Positions 1 to 9,236 of a stretch of 64,000 nucleotides of DNA are shown here, piece by piece. The notes beneath the pieces are model-generated. The model made no database searches. It saw only the letters and a program-made list of their open reading frames with translations, and was not told the origin of the DNA. The translations under genes were made by a program, and so were the position numbers. Origin of the DNA: Mantamonas sphyraenae. Its lineage: Eukaryota; CRuMs; Mantamonadidae. The stretch is from assembly GCA_026936335.1 (NCBI GenBank), contig JAPMXV010000069.1, positions 1-64,000 of the forward strand, in the 5' to 3' direction. Numbering within the stretch: position 1 is the stretch's first letter; each line of letters opens with the position of its first letter.

Positions 1-186
1 CCTAACCCTAACCCTAACCCTAACCCTAACCCTAACCCTAACCCTAACCCTAACCCTAACCCTAACCCTAACCCTAACCCTAACCCTAACCCTAACCCTA
101 ACCCTAACCCTAACCCTAACCCTAACCCTAACCCTAACCCTAACCCTAACCCTAACCCTAACCCTAACCCTCTAACCCTAACCCTA
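1..186. repeat. Telomere, CCCTAA repeat (C-rich strand)
   Basis: Perfect tandem CCCTAA units run from base 1 to about base 170. One variant unit (CCCTCTAA) and two more units follow, ending in CCCTAG. The C-rich strand reading 5' to 3' inward identifies this as the left chromosome end with TTAGGG-type telomere DNA. The variant unit at the inner edge is the usual sign of the boundary between telomerase-maintained and older repeats. Confidence 0.99.
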
Positions 187-840
187 GTCCGAATTATAGA
201 TGTGATGAGTCTGGTCTATGTTATGTGAGTTGTGCTTGAGTCAGCTGGCAGGGTGGCTGAGTTGGATGGTGACATGGGGCAGTGGGCAACGGGTGGGAGT
301 GGAAATGTTGCTGGTGAGTGGCCGTCGTCCTGCAACGCCGCGCAGTCAGCACTGCCCATCCGCCTTCAACCAAAGTATCGCCAACACCCACAACACCCTC
401 CACCAGTCCAACACAATCCACATACACTCCAGTACCACCACCAGCACCATGGACAAAGACTACTCAAGCACTCAGAAGCAACAACACACGCCCAACACCT
501 ACCCAGCGTGCGTTCTGCCTTCCACTCCGTTTCCCTGACTGCCCGCTTCTCTCGCTTGCTTGCCTCCTCCATGCCTCTGTCGCTTTCCTGCACTCCTCCC
601 CTGCATCTCCACTTCCCCATCATCACCGCTGCTGCCTTCTCCGCTCTTCTCCGATCCCCTCTCCCCTGTCACTGCCCTCCCCGTGGCCAGTTTCCCGGTC
701 TGCCAATCTCCTTCGTTTTCCCTCTCTGCTCGTTCCAGCCTCCCTTCACCCCGCTTCTGCCCTGACGGCGTCCATTCCGCCTTCCACTCACCGTTACCAC
801 TCCGCCTTGCCACCCACCGTCTCCCCACAGCTACGCGTAC
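187..840. other. Subtelomeric non-coding stretch
   Basis: About 650 bases lie between the telomere and the first credible gene. The right half is strongly C/T-rich on the + strand. It is open in several frames on both strands, but those frames give low-complexity Ser/Pro/Thr or Arg/Gly peptides and none continues into a recognisable protein. It may hold the promoter and 5' UTR of the gene starting at 841. I see no repeats, RNA gene or transposon sequence in it. Confidence 0.6.
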
Positions 841-3800
841 ATGGTCCCTCCCATGGCTGCCCAGCCGTTTCCGAACATGCTGCCCGCCTCTGGCGTACAA
901 AACCCGTACCAGCACCCACAACCACCCATCATCTGGGTCCCTGTCAACACTCAACCCCAGCATCATCGCCCATATGCTCATCAGGGCCACCCATACTACG
1001 CCTACCCTCCTCCGCCGCCTCCTCAGCCGCGACAAACCGCCCAGATGCGCTTCGCTCAGCCTCCGTTGCACCCTCCTCCTGCTCAACCCACCACAAACCA
1101 CAACCGCGTCCCTAAACGCATCAGCCCTGCCTTTGTTGGCATCACACGGACCACATCCACCACCACATCGTCGTCGTCCTCCAACCAGGCCACACGGCAG
1201 ACTGGAGACAGCGACGACGACGACGGAGACCAGGACACACACACCCATGACACTGGCGACGTGGAGGACCTGATGTTCCTGAACTTCGGCCACCGAGAAC
1301 CACGGTCAATCACCAGCAACACAGAGTGGATGACCAGCTCAGGGATGGAGGCGTACGAAGAAGACGGCGAGGCAAACAACGCAACCCAGCAGCACGTGGA
1401 CGACGAGTTGGAAACTCAGGGCCCACCTGACTTCGCAGACACTGGAGATGCCATGGATGAGGAGTACTTGCCGCAAGAAGTCGACGACGATGACACAGAC
1501 GACATGGAGCAGGAGGACACGGACGAATGGCAGCCGAGGCGCACAAGTAGACTCCGCACACAACGTCGCAGAAGCCACAACAGCCGTCGTACTGGTCCAC
1601 AAAAGATGAAAAGCAGCGTACAGCGCAGGCTCAGGGTCACGGCTGGCAGCGGCACAGAGACAGGAACGTCGAGCACACGGGCAAGGAGGGCAAAGAACGG
1701 AGACACCAGCGCCCGGAAGAAAGCAGGCGTGGACAAGAGGAACAAGTTGCCAGATGGCGTTGTGCGCAGTGGCTGGACAAACGCCCGCAAGAGCGAGTGC
1801 ATGCACAGCAACAAGAAGGATCACACGGCACTGCTGAACCACATGCACACTCTGGCCAACGAGCATCCCATCGACGACATCCCCGACCTCATGACCCTTC
1901 AAGCTCGTGTTGTGATCTGCCATGGCACCCTGTTGGCGCTCGTCCGACAGATTCGGCTCGCTCTGGGCAACATTCCCCTATCCCAGAGCGACATGGCACT
2001 CTGCCTCACCCTTCTCGGCCGTGACATGGATCGACATGCGTGCTTCCATGCTATCAACAATGCTGCTTTGGCCATGGGTGTGACAAAGGCTGGGTTGAAG
2101 GTGTGCTGGCTGGAGGAGCCACACGACCAGGGTGACCCCAACTATGCCCTCCTCCACCTGCTCATGACAGAGATGGACACACTCGGCAACAGGCCCCTTC
2201 CCACCAGCTGGAAGGAGCACGAGCAGACCCAGCTGTGGCTGCAGGAAGCACGACGCCCCGCTGACAACGACAGCGACCCACACTGGACACAATGCGACTA
2301 CGACCACCACCTCACCACCACCAAGGTGGAAAAGTGGCATCCTGTGTCTGTACGCAGTGGCTGGAGCAAAGCCAGTCACGACGAGCGAGGCAGCTGCACG
2401 GCGCGGGAGTTCCAGACGCTGCTGGCACACATGAAGGCACGCGCAGCCAAGCACCCTCGCCATCAGCACGCACACGAGCATCATGCACTGCGTGAGCTGA
2501 CTAACAACGGTAGCAAGCAGTCCCTGCTGCGACACATCATCCTGGCGCTGGGCAACGTTGGCGTGCCGCCTGTCGACCTGGCCTTCTTTGTCCGCCTACT
2601 CAGACCACGCCTCACCTACCAGCAGGTGCAAGGTGCCATCAGCCACACCCTCAGCCGCGGTGTCACCTCCCTCTCCCTCAAGATCGCCTGGCTCGACAAC
2701 CCCCAACCCAGCGACGCCACACTGCACACCCTCCTCCACACCCTCATCGACCGCATCACACCCCACATCAACACCCGTCCCACCACCACTGACGCCATCA
2801 ACACCCTCGACACCCCTGAGCTCGTTCTGCCCGAGCCCACCAAGGAGGAGATGATGGCCGTGGAGGATGGACTGCCAGATGGCGTTGTGCGCAGTGGCTG
2901 GACAAACTGGCGCAAGAGCGAGCGCATGCACAGCAACAAGAAGGAGCACACGGCACTGCTGAACCACATGCACACCCTGGCCAATGAGCATCCCATGGAC
3001 GACATCCCCGACCTCATGACCCTTCAAGCTCGTGTTGTGATCTGCCATGGCACCCTGTTGGCGCTGGTCCGACAGATTCAGCTCGCTCTGGGCAACATTC
3101 CCCTCTCCCAGGGCGACATGGCCTTCTGCCTCGCCCTTCTTGGCCGGAACATGGATCAATATGCGTGCAGCAATGCCATCAAAGACGCTGGTCTGGCCAT
3201 GGGTGTGACAAAGGCTGGCTTGAAGGTGTGCTGGCTGGAGGAGCCACATGACCACGGCGACCCCAACTACGCCCTCCTCAACCTGCTCATGACAGAGATG
3301 GACACTCTTGGCGACACAGCCCATCCCACCACCTGGAAGGAGCACAAGCAGACCCGGCTGCGGCTGCAGAAAGCACGACGCCCTGCTGACAACAACAGCG
3401 ACCCACACTGGACACAATGCGACTACGACCACCAACTCACCACTGTCAATTTGGAAAAGTGGCATCCTGAGTCTGTTCGCAGTGGCTGGAGCAAGGGATC
3501 TACCAGCGACGAGCGTGGCAGCTGCACGGCGCGGGAGTTCCATACGCTGCTGGCACACATGAAGGCACGCGCAGCTAAGCACCCTCGCCATCAGCACACA
3601 CACGAGCACCAGGCACTGCGTGAGCTGATCAACAACGGCGACCTGAAGTCCCTGCTGCGACACATCATCCTGGCACTGGGCAACGTTGGCGTGCCGCCTG
3701 TCGACCTGGCCTTCTTTGTCCGCCTCCTCAGACCACGCCTCACCTACAGGCAGGTTCAAGGTGCCATCGGCAACACCCTCACCCGCGGCGTCACCTCCCT

Positions 3801-4017
3801 CTCCCTCAAGATCGCCTGGCTCGACAACCCCCAACCCAGCGACGCCACACTGCACACCCTCCTCCACACCCTCATCGACCGTATCACACCCCACATCACC
3901 ACCCGCCCCACCACCGTCGCACTCGTCAACGCCTACCCCATCCCCTCCTTCACCCTCCCCAAGCGCAAAGACCCTTCCTCCTCCTCCTCCTCCTCCAAAC
4001 GCCAACGCCTCGAATGA
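841..4017 (+). CDS. Unknown 1058-residue protein with four related modules
   Basis: This is a single-exon gene starting at ATG 841. Residues 1-100 are Pro/His-rich. Residues 100-240 are Thr/Asp/Glu-rich and acidic, with a short Ser run. Residues 240-300 are Arg/Lys-rich and could act as a nuclear localisation signal. From about residue 302 to 1040 there are four copies of one predicted all-helical module of about 150 residues, in the order A1-B1-A2-B2. All copies share VRSGW near the start, then LLxHM, then I-x-LALGN, then a GVT-to-LK-to-WL stretch near the end. A and B are diverged from each other, while A1/A2 and B1/B2 are nearly identical, so an A-B unit of about 1.1 kb was duplicated recently. 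The protein ends in a Ser run and a basic tail. I recognise no known domain. A nuclear or DNA-associated role is only suggested by the basic and acidic segments. Confidence 0.85.
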   Translation: MVPPMAAQPFPNMLPASGVQNPYQHPQPPIIWVPVNTQPQHHRPYAHQGHPYYAYPPPPPPQPRQTAQMRFAQPPLHPPPAQPTTNHNRVPKRISPAFVGITRTTSTTTSSSSSNQATRQTGDSDDDDGDQDTHTHDTGDVEDLMFLNFGHREPRSITSNTEWMTSSGMEAYEEDGEANNATQQHVDDELETQGPPDFADTGDAMDEEYLPQEVDDDDTDDMEQEDTDEWQPRRTSRLRTQRRRSHNSRRTGPQKMKSSVQRRLRVTAGSGTETGTSSTRARRAKNGDTSARKKAGVDKRNKLPDGVVRSGWTNARKSECMHSNKKDHTALLNHMHTLANEHPIDDIPDLMTLQARVVICHGTLLALVRQIRLALGNIPLSQSDMALCLTLLGRDMDRHACFHAINNAALAMGVTKAGLKVCWLEEPHDQGDPNYALLHLLMTEMDTLGNRPLPTSWKEHEQTQLWLQEARRPADNDSDPHWTQCDYDHHLTTTKVEKWHPVSVRSGWSKASHDERGSCTAREFQTLLAHMKARAAKHPRHQHAHEHHALRELTNNGSKQSLLRHIILALGNVGVPPVDLAFFVRLLRPRLTYQQVQGAISHTLSRGVTSLSLKIAWLDNPQPSDATLHTLLHTLIDRITPHINTRPTTTDAINTLDTPELVLPEPTKEEMMAVEDGLPDGVVRSGWTNWRKSERMHSNKKEHTALLNHMHTLANEHPMDDIPDLMTLQARVVICHGTLLALVRQIQLALGNIPLSQGDMAFCLALLGRNMDQYACSNAIKDAGLAMGVTKAGLKVCWLEEPHDHGDPNYALLNLLMTEMDTLGDTAHPTTWKEHKQTRLRLQKARRPADNNSDPHWTQCDYDHQLTTVNLEKWHPESVRSGWSKGSTSDERGSCTAREFHTLLAHMKARAAKHPRHQHTHEHQALRELINNGDLKSLLRHIILALGNVGVPPVDLAFFVRLLRPRLTYRQVQGAIGNTLTRGVTSLSLKIAWLDNPQPSDATLHTLLHTLIDRITPHITTRPTTVALVNAYPIPSFTLPKRKDPSSSSSSSKRQRLE
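1745..3990 (+). repeat. Tandem duplication of a 1.1 kb coding unit
   Basis: Two direct copies lie inside the gene at 841-4017. Unit 1 begins near 1745 and unit 2 near 2870, about 1125 bases apart. Both begin with codons for LPDGVVRSGWTN and long stretches match at the nucleotide level. The start of the B half recurs near 2341 and 3469. The length difference between units is only a few bases and preserves the frame. Confidence 0.9.
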
Positions 4018-4717
4018 ACCCCCTTCTTCCTTCCCATCGACTCCATGTTTTCCTACCCTTCACACCGCCCTCGCACAGGGCCTCGCTCCGCCGCTCCGAA
4101 GCCCTGTGTTGCCGACCCCACAGACACCGAGGTGTTCATCTTGGATTGTGCCCTGCTCGGAATCGACATCATCATCACATTGGTGGTGATGTTGCTGTTG
4201 CTGTCGCCACGTAGATGTTGGTGTGGGTGCCCATTCTGCACTCCTCGTCCTCGTCCTGGCCAGCCGACGCGTTTGCTCATGCACTGCCACCTTGCAATTG
4301 ACACCCTGACGTCCCAAGCACGCTCACCACCTCATACAGGCCCACCTCCTGGACTGATCTTCTCGAGCCCACAGAAGAAGAGATGATGGCACGGAGGTTG
4401 GACTATGGTCTCCCACACGTCACGCACGGTTGAATTATGTGGATGTGCGATGCATGTTGCCCCATCGCAGCCAAATGTTCGCACGCAGGGTATCCAAGCG
4501 AGGAGGCTCCTTGCTGGGCCGAACCCTTCGTACAGGCGCTCCACGAACGCGAACCACGTTGATGCACGTCAATGCTCATCATACCACGATGCGTCCTCGA
4601 CACGACGTGGCTGTGGGTGCCAGTTTGCATGCTACCCGGTCGTGGCCGGGCAGGAACACATCGTCTTCGTCATCACCATGGCTCAACGGCACAGCCGCTG
4701 TCGTGCAGCGCTGCAGC
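4018..4717. other. Spacer with a decayed fragment of the upstream repeat
   Basis: This 700-base stretch separates the module protein from the Crinkler-like gene. Near 4362-4402 the sequence can be read as LEPTEEEMMA, which resembles the linker PEPTKEEMMA at about 2833-2862 between the two units of the neighbouring gene. The surrounding sequence does not continue the similarity. An in-frame ATG at 4454 could extend the next gene's N terminus by 88 residues. Otherwise nothing recognisable is present. Confidence 0.5.
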
Positions 4718-7315
4718 ATGTCCACCGTCACTATCAGTGCTGAGGAGTTGTTCTTGGAGGCCAGAAGCAAGCTGAACAAGCGTGAGGAGCGCCTGGAGAG
4801 GTTGCGCGACCGTGTAGAGTCGTTGTCCGCGGAACTTGGCCAAGCTCGCAAACAGCTGCGACTGAGCCCACTAGGAGAGAAGGAGGCCTTGCAGAGTCTC
4901 GTGGATGAGAAGGAGAAGGATATGGTGGAGGCAAAGAAGGATGTGGCTGAGGCAGAGGTGGAAGTGGCGGAGGCAAAGGCGAAAGTTGCCTATGAAAAAA
5001 GCAAAGCGGAAGTCGAAAAAGCCGTAGCAAAAGTGGAAGAAGCCGAAGCGTTGCTGCTTGCAAAGAGAAAGGGAGATGAGTTTGCAGCTGCGCTGTACCA
5101 ACGTCGGGTGGAAAACGCAAACTCCGATTTGACCAAGGCCCAGGCGCACCGAGATCGTGAGTTCCTGACACCCACTCCATCCCGAAGGCATTTTCGCTGA
5201 CACCCGCCCACGGGTTGTGGGAGGCAGCTGCACGCATTTCACCCCTTGGTAGGTTCCAAAGGTTCCACAGCCGTCCATGACGTCGCTGACACACTGTGCA
5301 TTGACAAACACGCAGTGGGGCGGGTGGAGCTGACGTCCGTGGAGCAGTTTGCCGAATTGTTGGAGATGGAGCCCTGCTTCGATCTCAGCAAGAAGAACAC
5401 GCCATTGGGAGATGCTGCTCTCACACGACTTCGTCTGGCCATCCCACTGAAGAACCGAGTCGCAACTGTGGCTGACTTCCGTTCGACAGTCAATCGTCAG
5501 CTGTTGGATGAGGGTCAAGACCGTGTGGGCACGTGGCTGTACTCGTTGGCAGGCACGCCAGGGTCAGGCAAGACACGCATGCTCATGGAACTGGTCAACA
5601 CGCTGGAGGACGTGACAAGGAGTGATGACTTGGCACACCTTCAAGTCGTCCCCGTGCTACTCACGCTCAACAACAGGAACGTTCCAGAGATTGAACGCAC
5701 CTGGAGTGAACGAGGCTTTGGTGTGCGCATGTTGCACCAATACGCGGTTGACAACGGAAACGACAGGCGGCTCCATCCTCACCACGTCGAAAACTTGGAA
5801 AGGTCACTGATCAGTTTGCCAGAACCCGTGGATGCCGCCAGGCTGATCATCCAACACGCGCAGAAACACAACAACGGCAGGCCTGTGCTCCTCTATGTGG
5901 GCTTTGACGAAGTGCAAATGGTTGTGGACAATGACCCATCCATGCGCGCAACATTGGAGCGGGTGGTTCGCAATGTTGCTGGCATCATGCCATCCACAAA
6001 CAATCTGCGTGGCACCCACAATGGCCAAGAACACCGGTGCCGAGCTGTGGTTGCTGTGGCTGGCACTCGCGACCTGTATCTGCTTGGTGCACTGCTGCGC
6101 ACATCCGGGTACAGGGCCCACCCGCTGGCTCTGCCCACACTCAGGCTGGCTGAATCCCTGCAGGCTGTGCTCGGCTTTGTCAACACCACACTGGATGAAG
6201 CTCCACAAGGCCATATACCTGTGCTGGTCAACACCCTTCGCCGTGTGTTTGGTGTCCCACGCGCGGTGGAGATGATTGCCAAAGAGTACGACCTCAAGAA
6301 GGACTGGGAGGTGGATCTCATCGCCAAGGATCTGGATGCGTCATTGAAGCAGGTGAAGAATCGCATCAACACCAAGGAGTTCCCTGCCGAAGTGGCCAAG
6401 CAGATGATCCGCATGAATCTGTTCAAGGAGCGTGTGGAACTGACGGATGTGTTTGGGGACTCGACATTGCAGGAGCACATGGACTGCGGGCTGGTGATTG
6501 TGCATGATGGACAGCTTGTCCCTATTCCTCTGCGTGTAGAAGAAGAAGGGCGTGATGAAAGCATCCTGCTTCGCTGGATGGATCGGCTGGATCGAGTGGA
6601 TCACTGGGAAAAGTACGAACAGTTCGCACGGCACTACCACCGCCTCCGGGCACAGGCGCTGGTGGAGTGCCCACCATCGCACAGCACGATGGATGGTGAA
6701 TTGTGGCATGACAGAGCGATTTGCAGTCCTCAACTTCGCAACATCAAGTACAGCACGCGTGTGACTGGCTCTCAGCTGGTGGATCTGAAAAAGCCCTTTC
6801 CCAGCCACGTGGATGAAGTGGCTGGCATCGTACAGAAGCATGCAGAGAAGCCTGCGAAGTATGGACTGCACCACAGCATCCACATTCTCAACGCTGACAA
6901 GGCACCCTTCGCGGATGTGGTTTCAGTGCATCCCACCGAGGATGGCGTGGTGGTGGAGTGCATTAAGTGCCAGTTCAGCGAGGATGGAGTGCAAGCAAAC
7001 GACAAGGTGGACCTGGGGATGATCAAGGAGGAGTACGACAAGGTTATGGGCACAGAGAAGCTGATCGAGGAGGCGTTTCAACCCCTGGCTGGCCCTGGAG
7101 GCAAGGTGCATGTGGTGTTTGGGCTGAGCAGTGTCAAGGCGCCCACAGCTGTGTTGAAGAAACAACTGCTGGGCAATTTCGATGATGGGTGGACAGCAGA
7201 CAAGAATGTGTTTGTGGTGCATGGAGACAACCATCGTGGGTACTACGGCGAGCTCATGCAGGGGTACAAGGCTTTGCGATGGGTGGAGGCAGAGGTGCGA
7301 GAGGCTGGTGGATGA
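4718..7315 (+). CDS. Crinkler/RHS-like protein: coiled coil, P-loop NTPase, PD-(D/E)XK nuclease motif
   Basis: I read two exons, 4718-5156 and 5253-7315, giving about 833 residues; an acceptor at 5270 is equally in frame. Exon 1 encodes a long Ala/Glu/Lys/Val coiled coil. Exon 2 has a Walker A motif GTPGSGKT at about 5552-5575 and a Walker B-like stretch ending GFDE near 5903-5914. A GTRDL sensor-type strand lies near 6064-6078. The C-terminal part carries the nuclease-like pattern ADVV, about 12 residues, then VVECIKCQF (Asp near 6914, ECIK near 6956-6967). NTPase plus restriction-nuclease-like C terminus is the architecture of Crinkler effectors and trypanosome retrotransposon-hot-spot proteins, which are often subtelomeric. 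No secretion signal is evident at ATG 4718. The start is uncertain: ATG 4454 is an alternative that would give a basic N terminus. Family assignment is inference from motifs and order. Confidence 0.65.
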
Positions 7316-7545
7316 GAATGCACCTCCGTGCGGTGCGCAGTGTTGGATTGAATCTTCCCTCCACACCATGAAACACCTTCTTGTCAAAGTTCTGCGAATC
7401 TCACAAACAAAACTCACTGCTCATGCGAACCATTGTTCACGATTCCACAAACACCCATCTCCCACTCCCTGACCCCCTCCTCCCCTCCCTCACACCCATC
7501 TCCCACCTCCCCGCCCACCCTCCTCCCCTCCCTCACCACCACCCA

Positions 7546-7914
7546 TCACACCTCACCATCCGGCATATACCGCATCCGGTTCTCCAACGCCTTCTCCAAT
7601 CCATCCAAGAACTCCTCCACCTGGTGCAGCCTGTCTACGTCCACAGTGTCAAAGTCCACCAACGTCGCCTCCGTCCCGCCGTCCCGCAACCGATACGGAT
7701 CCGTCCTACTCGGCAACAGCAAATCCAGCACGTCCTCCAAATACTGCTCCGGTGCCTGATGCACACGGTTCGCCACCCGCAGCCGCAGCTCGTACTCAGA
7801 GTCCGCCAGAAATTGCTCGTGATCACCAAAAACGTCTCCGTCCGCGTCGTCCTCTTCCCACCTCCCAGTCTCCTCTTCCACCTTTCCTCCTCCCGTGTCC
7901 TTCTCGCTTGCCAT
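7546..7914 (-). CDS. Small unknown acidic protein (122 aa)
   Basis: Single exon, starting at the ATG whose first base is 7914. Its start faces the ZNF277-like gene, with 68 bases between the two ATGs. The first 35 residues are Glu/Asp/Gly-rich. The rest is predicted helical and contains LRLRVANRVHQAPEQYLEDV and VDVDRLHQVEEFLDGLEKAL, which look like conserved amphipathic helices. No signal peptide or membrane segment is seen. I cannot assign a family. Codon composition fits its neighbours, and the alternating hydrophobic pattern makes it more likely real than a shadow. Confidence 0.65.
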   Translation of the reverse strand: MASEKDTGGGKVEEETGRWEEDDADGDVFGDHEQFLADSEYELRLRVANRVHQAPEQYLEDVLDLLLPSRTDPYRLRDGGTEATLVDFDTVDVDRLHQVEEFLDGLEKALENRMRYMPDGEV

Positions 7915-7982
7915 TCGTGTCCACTGTGGTCCCCTGTGATGTTGTGTTGCCCAGTCCCACGCACCTCTACTCCACGACAACC

Positions 7983-9221
7983 ATGTCTGCCTCCACCGCC
8001 TCCGACTGGCTCCTTGCAGAGGCCACAGACCGCATGACCTGCATGCTCTGCGACTACGAAATCGTCTTTGACACAGACTCTGTCGTCGTCGACGAGCTCG
8101 ACAACCAGTTCGAGGACGCCGACGAAGACGAAACCGCGGACGCAACCGCCTCCGCCTCCACTTCCTCCAAAACACATGCCTCTGCACTCGACATGGTCCA
8201 GAAGATGGCCGACCACCTCCACACAACCCACAACATCCTCATCGTCCGCCCGCAACTCATCGCCGACTTTCCCACCTACCTCCAGCGCTGGCGCGATCTA
8301 CTTGCAGAATCCGGCGAGCCCACTGAACTTCTCGTCCTCGACGGCGGCTCGGGCGACGACCAGCGCATTCGTGAAGAGCTCCACCAGCACTTTCTCGAAA
8401 CCCTCATTGAAATGCGTCAGCACGAGAGTCAGCAGGTGCTCAAGGAATGCCCCTACTGCACCGAGCAGCTCAACATCGGCTCCCTCGTCGACCACCTCAT
8501 CCAGCGCCACCAGTTCCGCCTCGGCACGCCCCACAACATGGTCCACCTCGCAGACTTTGTAGACACCCTCCACACCACCTTCGACTCCCTCACCTGCCTC
8601 TACTGCAAGGGCGACTTCCAATCGCACACACAGCTCCGCCAGCACATGCGCAAGAAGAAGCACTTCCGCCTCGATGCCAGTGACTCTGCCTGGGACCGTT
8701 TCTTCATCACAAACTACGCCCAGCCCGGCATGTCCTGGCAGGAATACCAGAGCGAGGACGACGACACAGATCTCGTCAGCGACACCGAGCAAGAAAACGC
8801 TGACGAGGAGTGGCAAGAGTGGGCCGAGGTCCTTGACGAGCAAACACAGTGCCTTTGGTGTCCCACACTCTGCCCCTCCGTCGCTGAAACCCACGACCAC
8901 ATGCGCGACGCCCACACCTTCGACTTTGAGGCCCTCCAGGCAGACCTCAACCTCGACTTTTTCGGTTCCATCAAGGCCATCAATTACATTCGCACTCAGG
9001 TTGCTGCCAACCACTGCGTCGCCTGCGATTTCGCTGCTGATTCAAACCAGGCTCTCCTCGACCACCTTGCCGACGCCCAACACTTCACTCCGTCCTCCGA
9101 CTACGACGACATGCAGTACATGGCTCCCACCCTCGAAGACGACACCCTCCTTACAGACATCCCGCTCACCGAGGCCGACGCCGACGACAACGCCGAACAC
9201 TCCTCCTCCTCAACGTCATAA
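7983..9221 (+). CDS. ZNF277: ZNF277-like C2H2 zinc-finger protein
   Basis: A 412-residue single-exon protein starting at ATG 7983 (context ACCATG). It has CxxC...H-type fingers beginning at CPYC (around residue 157), CLYC with HMRKKKH (around 203), CLWC with HMRDAH, and a C-terminal CVAC finger. Between them are features typical of the ZNF277 family: a segment reading LIADFPTYLQRW, the LIQRHQF-to-GTPHNMV linker, and the block PGMSWQEYQSEDD followed by an acidic stretch. Length is close to that of animal ZNF277 (about 450). In animals the protein binds ribosomal protein uS5 and is linked to Polycomb complexes. It ends 15 bases before the convergent ornithine cyclodeaminase gene. Confidence 0.88.
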   Translation: MSASTASDWLLAEATDRMTCMLCDYEIVFDTDSVVVDELDNQFEDADEDETADATASASTSSKTHASALDMVQKMADHLHTTHNILIVRPQLIADFPTYLQRWRDLLAESGEPTELLVLDGGSGDDQRIREELHQHFLETLIEMRQHESQQVLKECPYCTEQLNIGSLVDHLIQRHQFRLGTPHNMVHLADFVDTLHTTFDSLTCLYCKGDFQSHTQLRQHMRKKKHFRLDASDSAWDRFFITNYAQPGMSWQEYQSEDDDTDLVSDTEQENADEEWQEWAEVLDEQTQCLWCPTLCPSVAETHDHMRDAHTFDFEALQADLNLDFFGSIKAINYIRTQVAANHCVACDFAADSNQALLDHLADAQHFTPSSDYDDMQYMAPTLEDDTLLTDIPLTEADADDNAEHSSSSTS

Positions 9222-9236
9222 AACTCACTCACACAC

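Noticed and set aside
499-1293. Arg/Gly/Val-rich open frame on the minus strand over the subtelomere and the start of the module gene
   Set aside because: It overlaps the convincing frame at 841-4017, is low complexity, and reads as the reverse of Pro/Ser/His-rich sequence.
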